Shown here piece after piece: positions 1-8,884 of a DNA stretch of 64,000 bases. Position 1 is the stretch's first letter. Each line of letters starts with the position of its first letter. The notes beneath the pieces were generated by a model. It was not told where the DNA came from, ran no database searches, and saw only the letters and a list, made by a program, of their open reading frames with translations. This stretch comes from Sulfuritalea sp. (GTDB taxonomy: Bacteria; Pseudomonadota; Gammaproteobacteria; Burkholderiales; Rhodocyclaceae): NCBI GenBank assembly GCA_023229545.1, contig JALNZB010000010.1:27559-91558 (forward strand), written 5' to 3'. The position numbers and the translations under genes are program-made.

Positions 1-819
1 CTGTTGCCCGGCTGCGCGACGCTGCCTATCGTGGCGATGACCGCCAACGCCTTCGACGAGGATCGCAAGCTATGCTATGAGGCCGGCATGAACGACTTCG
101 TCGCCAAGCCGGTCGATCCCGAACAGCTTTTCGGCACGCTGCTGCGCTGGCTGCCGGCTGCGGCCATCGCCGTCCCGCCAGCGCCGACTTTTACGGCCGC
201 AACGCTTCCCGCCGAACTCGCGGCGATCCCCGGTCTTGACGCCGAGCGCGGTCTGCTGGCACTGAACGGCAAATTGGCCGCCTACCTGCGCCTGCTGCGC
301 CGCTATGCGCTCGACCATGCCGAAGACATGACCCGACTGCGCGAACGAATGTTCTGCGGAGCCCGTGACGACGCAAGGCGGCTGGCCCATAACCTGAAAG
401 GAAGCTCGGGCAATATGGGGGCAACCGGCGTGCAGCACCTGGCCGCCGAACTGGAGATGGCGATCAAGGATGGCCGCGACGCAGTGGCAATCGAGCCGCT
501 CGCCAGCATTGTCGAAATCGAGTTGCGGCGGCTGACCACGGCGATCCTCGCGGCGCTTCCCGAGGAAGCCGCCGCCCCCCGTGCGGGCGAAGTGAACTGG
601 ACGGCGATGCGACAGGTGTTGGCCGAACTGGAGCCGTTGCTGGCGGCTTGCAGCATGCGCGCCAACCGCGTCATCGAAACCCATGCCGCGCTGTTCAAAA
701 CCGCGCTCGGCCCTCTGGGCGCGGAATTGGAACAGCGAATCGAGCGCTTCCTTTACGCCGAAGCGTTGGAGACTTTGCAGCGGGCGCGAGGGGAACACCC
801 GGAACTGGCGGCGCAATGA
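1..819 (+). CDS. Hybrid sensor histidine kinase, C-terminal part (REC + HPt), 5' truncated by window
   Basis: The reading frame is open from base 1, so the true start lies upstream. The first 50 or so residues are the end of a receiver domain: the switch Thr region (VAMTANAF) and the conserved Lys followed by Pro (VAKPVD). After a linker of about 20 residues comes a histidine phosphotransfer domain whose phospho-acceptor motif AHNLKGSSGNMG is intact. A helical tail of about 70 residues follows. This is the phosphorelay end of a membrane or cytosolic hybrid kinase. The next gene starts 17 bases downstream and carries two receiver domains, so it is the obvious phosphotransfer partner. The REC-HPt linker contains a copy of the dispersed repeat, read as AVPPAPTF. 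The input domain is not visible. Confidence 0.85.
   Translation: MLPGCATLPIVAMTANAFDEDRKLCYEAGMNDFVAKPVDPEQLFGTLLRWLPAAAIAVPPAPTFTAATLPAELAAIPGLDAERGLLALNGKLAAYLRLLRRYALDHAEDMTRLRERMFCGARDDARRLAHNLKGSSGNMGATGVQHLAAELEMAIKDGRDAVAIEPLASIVEIELRRLTTAILAALPEEAAAPRAGEVNWTAMRQVLAELEPLLAACSMRANRVIETHAALFKTALGPLGAELEQRIERFLYAEALETLQRARGEHPELAAQ
168..195 (+). repeat. Dispersed 28-bp repeat, copy 1
   Basis: Matches 24 of 28 positions of the family consensus (left part CGCCGTACC, core GCCAGCGCCGACT, right part YTTGCC). It lies in the linker between the REC and HPt domains of the hybrid kinase and is translated as AVPPAPTFT. Confidence 0.7.
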
Positions 820-836
820 AGACAAAGGATGAGAGG

Positions 837-3455
837 ATGAATCGATTGACCACAGACAAACCGGTCGAGGCGCCCCTGACAACAATTCTGGTGGTGGACG
901 ACGACCTCGGCAATCTCGGTATCCTCGGCAGCCTGCTCCAGCCGCACTATGAGGTATTGGCCGCACCTTCCGGGGAGCGTGCTTTGCAGATCGCCGCTGG
1001 CACAGCCAAGCCGGATTTGATCCTGCTCGATGTCCTGATGCCGGGTTTGGATGGCTACGATGTGCTCGCCCGCCTGCGCGACAACCCCGCCACCCGCGAT
1101 ATTCCGGTCATCTTCGTCACCGGGCGGGATCAGATCGAAGACGAAGAGAAGGGTCTCGAACTTGGCGCGGCGGATTACATTACCAAGCCCTATCGCGCCG
1201 TCATCGTCCTGGCGCGGGTACACGCCCAGCTCGAACTCAAGCGCGCCCGCGACTTGCTACGCGACCAGAACGCTTTTCTCGAAGCGGAAGTGGCGCGGCG
1301 CGTCCACGAAAATTTGCAGATTCGGGATGAGAACAATCGTGCCCAGACGCGGCTGAATCACCAGAAAGAACTGATCCTGATCTCGGCCGGCGAAGGCATC
1401 TACGGCACCGATACCGACGGCATCATCAACTTCGTCAATCCCGCCACTACCCGCTTGCTCGGCTATGAGCCGGACGAACTGTTGGGGCGGAACGCCCACC
1501 TCACCTTCCACCACTCCCGACCGGACGGCAGTCCTTACCCGCGCGAGGACTGTCCGGTAGCGATTGCCCTTGCTGCCGGGATCGCGACCCGGGGATACGA
1601 TGAAGTCATCTGGCGCAAGGACGGCACGCCCGTGTCCATCGAGTTCCTGAGCACGCCCATCCTCGAAGACGGCAAACTGCTGGGCGCGGTGGTGACGATG
1701 ATGGACATCGGCGAGCGCAAGCGCTATCTGGCGCAACTGGAGCGTCAGTCGAATTTCGACGACCTGACCGGTCTGCCCAACCGCAACCTGCTGGCCGACC
1801 GTCTCTCCCACGCCATCGCGCATACCCGGCAGGAAGGCAACACGCTGGCGGTGCTGACGCTGAATCTGGACCGCTTCAAGGCGGTCAATGACAGTCTCGG
1901 GCGCAGTGCCGGCGACCACGTTCTGCAAGAGGTCTCGAAACGCCTTAGCGAACAAGTGCAGAAAGCGGACACCGTGGCGCGGGTGGAACGGGACGAGTTC
2001 GTGCTGGTCGCCGAAGTCGGCAGCATCGACGCGGTGACCGGGCTGGCGCAGTCGCTGCTGCAAACGCTGGCGCCGCCATTCCGTATCGGCACGCGGGAAT
2101 TCTTCCTTTCCGCCAGCATCGGCATCGCTGTTTCGCCCAAGGATGGCGAGGACGGCGAAGCCCTGCTGAAGAACGCCAGTGCGGCCATGCTCAAGGCCAA
2201 GATCAATGGCGGCGCTGCTTTTCGTTTCTATGCCGCTGAAATGAATGCCCGTTCGCTGGAACGGCTGGATATGGAAAATGGTTTGCGGCAGGCGCTGGAA
2301 AAAGGCGAATTCGTCCTCCACTACCAGCCGCAACTCAACCTGCGCAGCGGCGAGATCATCGGCGTCGAGGCACTGGTGCGCTGGCAGTGCCCGGAACGCG
2401 GCCTGGTGGCGCCCAACGAGTTCATTCCGCTGGCGGAGGAAACCGGCCTCATCGTGCCACTGGGCGATTGGGTGCTGCGCACCGCCTGCCTCCAGAACAA
2501 GGCGTGGCAGGAGGCGGGGCTGGCGCCGATCTCCATGGCCGTCAATCTCTCGGCGGTGCAGTTTGCCGCCCAGGATGTGGTGGAACTGGCCGGACGCGTG
2601 TTACAGGAAACCGGCCTCGATCCCGCCTACCTTGAACTGGAACTGACCGAGAGCGCGGCGATGGTGGATGCCGAAGCCTTCATCAATACGACAAAAAAAC
2701 TCAAGGGACTGGCCATCACCCTGACCATCGACGATTTCGGCACCGGCTTTTCGTCCCTGAGCTACCTCAAGCGCTTCGCCATCGACCGCCTGAAAATCGA
2801 TCAGTCATTCGTCAGAGACATCACCTTTGACCCCAACAGTTCCGCCATAGCCCTGGCGGTGATTGCCCTGTCCCACAGCCTGAAACTCACCGTCATCGCC
2901 GAAGGCGTGGAAACCGAGGCGCAGCTCAATTTTCTGCGCGCGCGCGGCTGCGACGAGATGCAGGGCTTCTATTTCAGCAGGCCCGTGCCCGCCGCCGAAT
3001 TCGAACTACTGCTGCGCGCGCATCGCAAACTCGAATTCCCGCCCGATTCGGAACTGTCCGCGCGCACGTTGCTGCTGGTGGACGACGAACCCGGCATACT
3101 CGCCGCCATGCGGCGCCTGTTGCGGCGCGAGGGCTACACGCTCCTCACTGCGGCGAGCGGCGGCGAAGGACTGGAACTGCTGGCTACGCACGAAATCGGC
3201 GTAGTGATTTCCGACGGACGCATGGCCGGCATGAGCGGTCCTGAATTCCTCGGCAGGGTAAAGAAAATGCACCCTGACAGCGTCCGCATCCTGCTTTCGG
3301 GCTATACGGATCTCGATGCGGTGACCGATGCCGTGAATCAGGGTGAGTTGTTCAAGTTCCTGACAAAGCCATGGGATGACGAAAAACTGCTGGAAACCGT
3401 GCGCGACGCCTTCCGGCAATACGAGAGCCGCCGCCAGACACGCTCTGCCGGGTAA
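837..3455 (+). CDS. Response regulator with REC-PAS-GGDEF-EAL-REC domains (c-di-GMP signalling)
   Basis: About 872 residues. Domain order: N-terminal receiver (about residues 17-130, LLDVLMPG acceptor Asp, Lys in TKPYR), a short coiled coil, a PAS domain (about 165-290), GGDEF (about 305-465), EAL (about 475-720) and a second receiver (about 740-865; ISDGRM acceptor region, Lys in LTKPW). The cyclase signature is degraded: the GGDEF pentad reads ERDEF, so cyclase activity is probably lost. The EAL domain keeps EALVRW, the ELTES Glu, IDDFGTG, KIDQSF and AEGVE, so it should act as a c-di-GMP phosphodiesterase. I chose the start at 837 because AAAGGA lies 7 bases upstream. An ATG at 816 overlapping the previous stop is the alternative. 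Likely receives phosphate from the upstream HPt protein. Confidence 0.88.
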   Translation: MNRLTTDKPVEAPLTTILVVDDDLGNLGILGSLLQPHYEVLAAPSGERALQIAAGTAKPDLILLDVLMPGLDGYDVLARLRDNPATRDIPVIFVTGRDQIEDEEKGLELGAADYITKPYRAVIVLARVHAQLELKRARDLLRDQNAFLEAEVARRVHENLQIRDENNRAQTRLNHQKELILISAGEGIYGTDTDGIINFVNPATTRLLGYEPDELLGRNAHLTFHHSRPDGSPYPREDCPVAIALAAGIATRGYDEVIWRKDGTPVSIEFLSTPILEDGKLLGAVVTMMDIGERKRYLAQLERQSNFDDLTGLPNRNLLADRLSHAIAHTRQEGNTLAVLTLNLDRFKAVNDSLGRSAGDHVLQEVSKRLSEQVQKADTVARVERDEFVLVAEVGSIDAVTGLAQSLLQTLAPPFRIGTREFFLSASIGIAVSPKDGEDGEALLKNASAAMLKAKINGGAAFRFYAAEMNARSLERLDMENGLRQALEKGEFVLHYQPQLNLRSGEIIGVEALVRWQCPERGLVAPNEFIPLAEETGLIVPLGDWVLRTACLQNKAWQEAGLAPISMAVNLSAVQFAAQDVVELAGRVLQETGLDPAYLELELTESAAMVDAEAFINTTKKLKGLAITLTIDDFGTGFSSLSYLKRFAIDRLKIDQSFVRDITFDPNSSAIALAVIALSHSLKLTVIAEGVETEAQLNFLRARGCDEMQGFYFSRPVPAAEFELLLRAHRKLEFPPDSELSARTLLLVDDEPGILAAMRRLLRREGYTLLTAASGGEGLELLATHEIGVVISDGRMAGMSGPEFLGRVKKMHPDSVRILLSGYTDLDAVTDAVNQGELFKFLTKPWDDEKLLETVRDAFRQYESRRQTRSAG

Positions 3456-3544
3456 GCGTGACGCTTGCTTTGTTCGCCGCCGGGTTCCGCCTCGCCTGAT
3501 TCCGTATCGTCATCGGCGCCTGCTTTGAAAGTTCCCGAAGGAAC
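3454..3544. terminator. Two small hairpins in the convergent gap between the GGDEF/EAL gene and the MarC gene
   Basis: AAGCG/CGCTT with a 3-base loop at 3454-3466 is followed by a T-rich stretch. GTTCC/GGAAC around CGAA lies at 3531-3544. The stems are short, so the terminator role is inferred mainly from the convergent gene layout. Confidence 0.25.
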
Positions 3545-3577
3545 GCACCGCGCTGGCGCTGGGCGCATGGCGTCCCA

Positions 3578-4213
3578 TCAACCGGAGACAAGCACCGGAA
3601 ACAGGCTGCGCAAGCCGGTGGCGATCATCTCCACGGCCATCGCCGCGAGGATGAAGCCACCGACGCGCTCGACGATATCCAGCGTCGACTGGCGAATTTC
3701 CATCCCCGGATGACAGGCCATGCGATAAGTAACCCAGCAGGCGAAACCGACAATGAGGATCGGCGCCACGACATGGATCAGATCGGCATAGCGGTGCCAT
3801 TCGCTGTTGCCCATGACGTAGCTGAAGGCGGCGGGACCCGCCAGCAAGGGTACCGCCAGTGGCACGATCGACGCTTCGCTGGCGCCGCCGCCGGTCGTGG
3901 CGGACGGCAATCCCTTGAAGCTGGTTTCCTGGCCCAGCACCATGGCTATCGCCAGCAGCAGGACAATGATGCCGCCGCCCACCCGCATCGACCCGAGCGA
4001 CACGCCAACAAAGCCGAGGAGGGGCATTCCCAGAAAAGTTGCGGCCAGCAAGGCGACCGTGACGCTGATGCCTATGGTTCGTGCGAAGCGGAATTGCCCC
4101 GGTCGATCCAGCCCTCGCGTCGTGGCGAGAAACAGCGGAACCATGGAGATCGGTCCCACCAACGCGAACAGCGTGATTGTTTTCTTGAGAGTGAGTGCGG
4201 CGATCATCAGCAT
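3578..4213 (-). CDS. MarC family (UPF0056) integral membrane protein
   Basis: 211 residues with about six hydrophobic segments. The N-terminal run ends in ALVGPISMVPLFL, and the middle region reads IVPLAVPLLAGPAA, both typical of the MarC/NAAT family. The family sits in the inner membrane. Its transport substrate is not settled: early links to multiple antibiotic resistance were withdrawn, and one relative moves neutral amino acids. The start is set at 4213 because AAGGAG lies 8 bases upstream. Longer in-frame starts would add a hydrophilic N-terminus not typical of the family. Divergent from the ABC ATPase gene at 4348. Confidence 0.85.
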   Translation of the reverse strand: MLMIAALTLKKTITLFALVGPISMVPLFLATTRGLDRPGQFRFARTIGISVTVALLAATFLGMPLLGFVGVSLGSMRVGGGIIVLLLAIAMVLGQETSFKGLPSATTGGGASEASIVPLAVPLLAGPAAFSYVMGNSEWHRYADLIHVVAPILIVGFACWVTYRMACHPGMEIRQSTLDIVERVGGFILAAMAVEMIATGLRSLFPVLVSG

Positions 4214-4347
4214 CGCTTGGTCTCCTTGAGGCGAAGCATCGTTATCGGCGGCAATGCACAAACTCATTACGGCATCCCCGTCGTAGAATTCGTGACGATA
4301 CGCCTGTCCATCCCCGACCATCATCCTTATTCAGCAGGAAAACACGC

Positions 4348-5157
4348 ATGAGCCAGGAATCCGAAACCCTCATCGAGATCAACGACCTTCATTTCTCCTA
4401 CGGCGACAAGAAGGTGCTTGACGGCATCAACCTGCGTGTACCCAGGGGCAAAGTGGTAGCCATCCTCGGCGCCAGCGGCTCCGGCAAGAGTACCCTGCTG
4501 CGGCTGATCGGCGGGCAGTTGCGGCCGAACCAGGGCAGCGTCAAGGTCAACGGACAGGTCATCCACGAGCTTGACCACCACGGTCTTTACGAGATGCGGC
4601 GCAACATGGGGATGATGTTCCAGGCCGGCGGCTTGTTCAGCGACATGTCGGTCTATGACAACATCGCCTTCCCGATGCGCGAACTTACCGATCTGTCGCC
4701 GCCGCTGATCCGCGACCTGGTGCTGATGAAGTTGCAGGCGGTCGGCCTGCGCGGCACCATCGACCTGATGACCAGCGAACTCTCCGGCGGCATGGCGCGG
4801 CGCGTGGCACTGGCCAGAACGATCGCCCTTGACCCGATGCTGACCATGTACGACGAACCCTTCGCCGGCCTCGATCCGATCTCGCTGAATGTCATCGCGG
4901 AACTGATCCGGCGTCTGAACGACGCGCTGAGCGGAACATCGATCATCGTCACCTATGACGTTTCGGAATCCATGAAGGTGGTTGACTATGCCTACCTGTT
5001 GCATGAAGGCGTCGTCGCAGCCGAAGGAACGGCGGAAGAACTGCTGGCCTCGTCGGACCCGTTTGTGGACCAGTTTCTTCACGCCCATCCCACGGGGCCG
5101 GTTGCCTTCCACATGAAAAGCACGCCCTACCGCGAGGACCTCGGCATTGGCGCGTAG
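4348..5157 (+). CDS. ABC transporter ATP-binding protein, MlaF-like
   Basis: 269 residues. Walker A is GASGSGKST (41-49), the signature is LSGGMARR, and Walker B is LTMYDEPFAGLD. The GMARR signature and the PFAGLDP stretch are those of the MlaF branch, which powers phospholipid transport between the outer and inner membranes. The ATG at 4348 has AGGAA 8 bases upstream. Unlike a normal mla operon, no MlaE permease, MCE-domain protein or STAS partner follows; the next gene is unrelated and 343 bases away. It may serve a permease encoded elsewhere, or the function may have shifted. The Walker B/D-loop region looks intact. Confidence 0.8.
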   Translation: MSQESETLIEINDLHFSYGDKKVLDGINLRVPRGKVVAILGASGSGKSTLLRLIGGQLRPNQGSVKVNGQVIHELDHHGLYEMRRNMGMMFQAGGLFSDMSVYDNIAFPMRELTDLSPPLIRDLVLMKLQAVGLRGTIDLMTSELSGGMARRVALARTIALDPMLTMYDEPFAGLDPISLNVIAELIRRLNDALSGTSIIVTYDVSESMKVVDYAYLLHEGVVAAEGTAEELLASSDPFVDQFLHAHPTGPVAFHMKSTPYREDLGIGA

Positions 5158-5500
5158 CAGCGGGATGCCTGGCGACTTTGCCCAATCGCGTCCTGCCAGC
5201 TGACCCTCTGCGCCACGCCGATCAGGACAAATGCATTCGCGCCATCGTGCGTGACTGGGCGAAATCCGCCGCGCCCTGACCTTCTCGACCGCCGTACCGC
5301 CAGCGCCGACTCTTGCTGAACGCGCACACGGTTCGACTTCCTTGCGCCACAAGCATTGACTCGCCCGTGTTCGGTGACGCACAGACTGCGCCCTTAACAT
5401 GGGGCAATCTACGAAACAGCGGACGTTTGTACACGAATGCGCGAAGCACTGGCGGGACTGGGGGGACCCTTGGTCATGAGTTGATTTCGGTAAAACATCA
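5158..5500. other. 343-base gene-free stretch with one dispersed repeat copy
   Basis: It holds a near-perfect copy of the 28-bp dispersed repeat at 5290-5317. Otherwise I see no convincing ORF, tRNA or terminator. The promoter of the kinase-HAD pair should lie in its right half, but no clear -35/-10 pair stands out. Confidence 0.5.
5290..5317 (+). repeat. Dispersed 28-bp repeat, copy 2 (the only clearly intergenic copy)
   Basis: 27 of 28 positions equal the copy inside secF; only the last base differs. Because it is not translated, it helps define the consensus free of coding constraint. Confidence 0.8.
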
Positions 5501-6511
5501 ATGAGCGGAACATATGTAGGACGGCTATCGGAAGGCGACCCTCTGCACGGTTACCTCCAGCATGACATTCAGCCGCAGATCAACGGCACTTCGGGCAGTT
5601 CGGGCTATCGCGTGTTCAGGCTCAATGGCTCGAACGACGTGTACCTTTATGAAGACCGCCATACCGGTTCCAAGGTCATAGGCAAGTTCTTTCTCTCCTC
5701 GCGAAAGAAGAACGCCGCGAAAGCCGGCTCGCGCCTGACGCGCGAATTCGACAATCTTCACATGATGCGCGACTATGGCCTGATGGGCTATCCCCACGAC
5801 ATCGTCCGGCCGCTGGGTCGCAACTATGCGATGAACGCGCTGCTGGTCACGGAATGCTGCGAGGGACAACTGCTCAGCGAAGTGATTCTGGAAGCGATTC
5901 GCAGCCACGACCACGGCAAGCTGTATCACAAGCTGACCGCGCTGGCCTACTTCCTGTCCTCGTTTCACAACCGCACCGCCATTGGCGTCGGGGTCAACTT
6001 TCACGAAGATTGCGACTACATGGACAGCCTGATCGCCAAGCTGCGCGAAATTTGGGCCATCGGCGGCGATGAGGCGCGCGAGCTGTACTGGCTGCGCGAC
6101 CAGTGGCGCAGCCAGCCGAAAATGTGGCAAGACCAGCAGGTCATCGTGCATGGCGATGCGACACCTGAGAACTTCATGTTCGGTAACGGTCTGGAAGTCA
6201 TCGCCTTCGATCTGGAGCGAACCAAACACGCCGATCGTGTATTCGATACCGGCCGCATTGCCGGGGAACTGAAGCACTTCTTCATGCGCGCCACCGGCAA
6301 CAGGGATGCCGCCGATCCCTTCATCGGACATTTCCTCTGGGAATACTCCTGCCACTTCCCCAACCGCGACAGCGCCTTTGAGTCGATCACCGGCAGAACA
6401 CCGTTCTACATCGGCATTACACTGCTGCGGATTGCGCGCAACAACTGGATTGACGCGGGATACCGCCACCGCCTGATCGCCGAGGCGAAAGAATGCCTGA
6501 GGAGGTATTAG
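5501..6511 (+). CDS. APH/choline-kinase-like phosphotransferase
   Basis: 336 residues with a protein-kinase-like fold of the aminoglycoside phosphotransferase family. The catalytic loop is VIVHGDATPENFMF (HGD at 217-219, Asn 224), and the metal-binding Asp is in IAFDLE (Asp 237). A candidate ATP Lys is in VIGKFF near residue 62. Substrate unknown: members phosphorylate antibiotics, choline, sugars or homoserine-like molecules. It is followed with no gap by a HAD hydrolase whose ATG touches its stop, so the two are translationally coupled and probably act on the same small molecule. An unusual N-terminal region of about 35 residues precedes the kinase fold. The ribosome site at the start is weak. 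Confidence 0.72.
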   Translation: MSGTYVGRLSEGDPLHGYLQHDIQPQINGTSGSSGYRVFRLNGSNDVYLYEDRHTGSKVIGKFFLSSRKKNAAKAGSRLTREFDNLHMMRDYGLMGYPHDIVRPLGRNYAMNALLVTECCEGQLLSEVILEAIRSHDHGKLYHKLTALAYFLSSFHNRTAIGVGVNFHEDCDYMDSLIAKLREIWAIGGDEARELYWLRDQWRSQPKMWQDQQVIVHGDATPENFMFGNGLEVIAFDLERTKHADRVFDTGRIAGELKHFFMRATGNRDAADPFIGHFLWEYSCHFPNRDSAFESITGRTPFYIGITLLRIARNNWIDAGYRHRLIAEAKECLRRY

Positions 6512-7255
6512 ATGATCGTCAAAGGCATCATTTTCGATATCAACGGCACGCTGTCGGATATCCGGACCAACGAATGGCACGACGACGTGTATCGCGTCAT
6601 CAGCAATCTGCTGTCGTATCAGGGCATAGCGCTCGGTCCCGGCGTGGTCAAGGATATCTATTTCCAGATCATGAAGGAACAACGTACCGCGCGCGGTGAT
6701 CGTCACCGTGAATTCGATGTCGTCGGCATCTTCCGCGAGATCATCACGCAATACGCGACGGACTTTACGCGCGCCCTGCCACGCGAAAAGCTCGAACAGT
6801 TGCCGCTACTGCTTGCCGAGACGCACCGTGCCGCATCGCGCTTTCGTTTGCAGGTCTATCCCGGCGTGGAGGATACCCTCCGCCAACTTCACCGGAAGTT
6901 TCCTCTGGCAATAATCTCCGACGGACAGACCGCCTACGCCGTCCCCGAGTTGAATGCCGTCGGTTTGCTCGACTATTTTGACCCAATCATCATCTCGGGC
7001 GACTTCGGCTACCGCAAGCCAGACCCGCGCCTGTTCACGGCGGCATTGACCGCCATGAAAATGGAGGCGTCAGAAGTTCTGTTTGTCGGCAACGACATGT
7101 ATCGCGATGTTCATGGCGCGCAACGAGTCGGAATGAAAACGGTATTTTTCAGGTCAAACCAGGGGACGCAGGAAAAGGAAGGCGTCGCGCCCGACTACAT
7201 CATTCACAATTTCCCCGATTTGCTGGACGCCATCCGTTTCTTCGAGGACCGCTGA
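6512..7255 (+). CDS. HAD-superfamily hydrolase with DxN motif I
   Basis: 247 residues. Motif I is FDINGTLSD, motif II the Ser in IISDG, motif III the Lys in RKPDP, and motif IV VGNDMYRD. The cap of about 80 helical residues is the C1 type seen in phosphoglycolate-phosphatase-like enzymes. Motif I carries Asn where most HAD phosphatases have the second, acid/base Asp. That weakens or alters phosphatase chemistry, so a different leaving group or a non-hydrolytic role is possible. GGAGGT lies 6 bases upstream of the ATG, inside the end of the kinase gene. The pair resembles a kinase/phosphatase couple, but the substrate cannot be read from sequence. Confidence 0.75.
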   Translation: MIVKGIIFDINGTLSDIRTNEWHDDVYRVISNLLSYQGIALGPGVVKDIYFQIMKEQRTARGDRHREFDVVGIFREIITQYATDFTRALPREKLEQLPLLLAETHRAASRFRLQVYPGVEDTLRQLHRKFPLAIISDGQTAYAVPELNAVGLLDYFDPIIISGDFGYRKPDPRLFTAALTAMKMEASEVLFVGNDMYRDVHGAQRVGMKTVFFRSNQGTQEKEGVAPDYIIHNFPDLLDAIRFFEDR

Positions 7256-7268
7256 CGCTCTGGAAACT

Positions 7269-7685
7269 CTAGGCTCCCTGATAACCGGCTTCCTCGTCGG
7301 GCGCTTCTTGCACCGGGCTGGCTTTCAGGTTCAACCGCGACCGATCCTTCGATGCCATGAAGGGGAAAGCCGTGTGGTCTCCATTCACCTCGAGGTCAGC
7401 TATTTCCATCCATAACGCGCTGGTTTGCAGCAACTGCGCCTCGGTCCTGGTCGCCAACGGACCAATGTAGCGAAGTTCACGACCATAGTACGAAGGGTAG
7501 GTCCCGACCGGCGACAGGGCCAGGTAATAGCCATTTGCCAGGAATCCGCCATCAGCGGTTTCGTAGCGACACGCGTGCTGCCGCGAGCTGATCAGCAGCA
7601 GGGGCGAATCGACGCGCACAATTTCGCACCACTTCATGCCGGACGGTCGACGATTGGCCACGGAAGCAGATTTGGTTCTCGGCAC
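7269..7685 (-). CDS. Hypothetical protein, 138 residues
   Basis: No family recognised. The open frame extends to 7829, but the best start is a GTG at 7685 with GAGGAG 8 bases upstream; the longer form would overlap the HiPIP gene. The product begins MPRTKSASV, is soluble, and its middle is rich in Tyr and Gly (GYYLALSPVG, YPSYYGRELRYIGP). The C-terminus is acidic. No signal peptide or membrane segment. Convergent with the HAD gene (13 bases apart) and downstream of the HiPIP gene on the same strand. Confidence 0.55.
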   Translation of the reverse strand: MPRTKSASVANRRPSGMKWCEIVRVDSPLLLISSRQHACRYETADGGFLANGYYLALSPVGTYPSYYGRELRYIGPLATRTEAQLLQTSALWMEIADLEVNGDHTAFPFMASKDRSRLNLKASPVQEAPDEEAGYQGA

Positions 7686-7723
7686 GAAGACTCTCCTCGA
7701 ATTACGAAACGCGATGCACTGGC

Positions 7724-8071
7724 TCAAACCCTCTTTGCCCACAGTACGCACCAGCCCTCGGCGCTGATTTGGCCATCGACCAGCTTGCAGCCATTCGAGC
7801 CGGCAATGAAATTCGTGCAAGCAGCGCATTTCTGGTCTCCCTTCGGCTGAGCCTGATATTGCACGCTGGCCTGCGGCACCTTCTTGGTGGCTGCCGGGGC
7901 AGCGGCATCCGCACTGGGAGCGGAAGTGGGACCAGCGGGTGGGACGGCGCTGCCGGAACTCGCACCCGGCTTTGCGTCACAGCCGGAAAGGATGACCGGC
8001 AGGCACAGACCGCAACCCATTGCGAATGCTCCGCGCAGCACACGCCGGCGCGACGGGATTTCATGGTTCAT
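7724..8071 (-). CDS. High-potential iron-sulfur protein (HiPIP) with Tat-type leader
   Basis: 115 residues. The C-terminal domain has four Cys spaced as in HiPIPs: Cys82, Cys85, Cys95 and Cys108 (CAAC, then C, then WC), which bind a [4Fe-4S] cluster. The leader has twin arginines (SRRRVLRG) and a hydrophobic stretch ending LSGC, so it is exported folded by Tat and may be lipid-anchored at Cys31. A linker rich in Ala, Pro and Ser (about 40 residues) separates anchor and domain. HiPIPs carry electrons in the periplasm between cytochrome complexes and terminal reductases or oxidases, which fits the redox genes nearby. Confidence 0.9.
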   Translation of the reverse strand: MNHEIPSRRRVLRGAFAMGCGLCLPVILSGCDAKPGASSGSAVPPAGPTSAPSADAAAPAATKKVPQASVQYQAQPKGDQKCAACTNFIAGSNGCKLVDGQISAEGWCVLWAKRV

Positions 8072-8091
8072 TTTCTACTCTCCTCTGACTA

Positions 8092-8670
8092 TCAAGCGTT
8101 GGCCGGCGCGGCTGTTGCTCGCCGGATCGTTGTGACAAGCCGCACCAGTTCAGCCAGAAGCTTCTGAATGAACTGCCGGGTTGTCTCATCGGTCAGCCTA
8201 CCGCTCTGGTCAAAGTACTTCGTGGCACTGGCGATCATCACTTCCGGCTGATTGACCACGGGCATGTTTTGAGCGACGAGAATTTGTCGCAGATGGTATT
8301 GCGCGCGGGCGGTTCCAAGATTGCCGACGGAAGCCCCCATGATTGCCGTCGGCTTGCCCAGCCAGGCGCTTTCACCATAAGGCCGCGATGCCCAGTCGAT
8401 GGCATTCTTGAGTCCGCCGGGAATCGAATAGTTGTATTCCGGCGTGGCAAACAGAATGGCATCGGCTGCCAGAATCCGTCGCTTGAACTCGAGCACGATT
8501 TCCGGGGGAGCCATTTCATTGTCCTGATCGTAGATTGGGATGCCGCGCAACTCGATCAGGTTCAGCACCGCGCCTTCCGGCACCAGTTCCTGCGCCGCTT
8601 TGAGCGCAAAGTGATTGTAGGAGTCTTTGCGCAGACTTCCGACGATGCCCAGAATCCCTATTTCATTCAT
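8092..8670 (-). CDS. NADPH-dependent FMN reductase family protein
   Basis: 192 residues with the flavodoxin-like fold: phosphate-binding GSLRKDSYN at the N-terminus, TPEYNYSIPGGLKNAIDW in the middle, and GNLGTARAQ later. These match the ChrR/azoreductase branch, which reduces quinones, chromate or azo dyes with NAD(P)H. The ATG at 8670 is preceded by GGAGGA about 10 bases upstream; the longer frame (to 9039) crosses unrelated sequence. Cytoplasmic. It stands 21 bases behind the HiPIP gene in transcription order and may share its transcript. Confidence 0.88.
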   Translation of the reverse strand: MNEIGILGIVGSLRKDSYNHFALKAAQELVPEGAVLNLIELRGIPIYDQDNEMAPPEIVLEFKRRILAADAILFATPEYNYSIPGGLKNAIDWASRPYGESAWLGKPTAIMGASVGNLGTARAQYHLRQILVAQNMPVVNQPEVMIASATKYFDQSGRLTDETTRQFIQKLLAELVRLVTTIRRATAAPANA

Positions 8671-8884
8671 TTTCAAGTGTCCTCCTTGTGGTTGGACCCA
8701 GCATGCCAATGCGTGACCGCCGAGGCTGTGCGCCAGCGCACATAGCAGGGCCAATGATCTTTGTGCGCTGGCGAACGGAATGAAGGCCGCTCGGGGCGCA
8801 CTGTGTCTGCGGGCTTGAAGCGTTTCAGCACTGCCTGTAGCTACTTGCCGGCACGCCGCTTCCATCATTCCTTGAGGAGTCAGC

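Noticed and set aside
3850..3880. GTACCGCCAG in marC resembling the repeat's left half
   Set aside because: Only about 10 contiguous bases match and the core is absent; the protein segment is natural for MarC.
7919..7948. Possible repeat copy in the HiPIP linker (AVPPAGPTSA)
   Set aside because: The peptide looks like the repeat's AVPPAPTLA, but the DNA matches at only about 18 of 27 bases with a 3-base insert.
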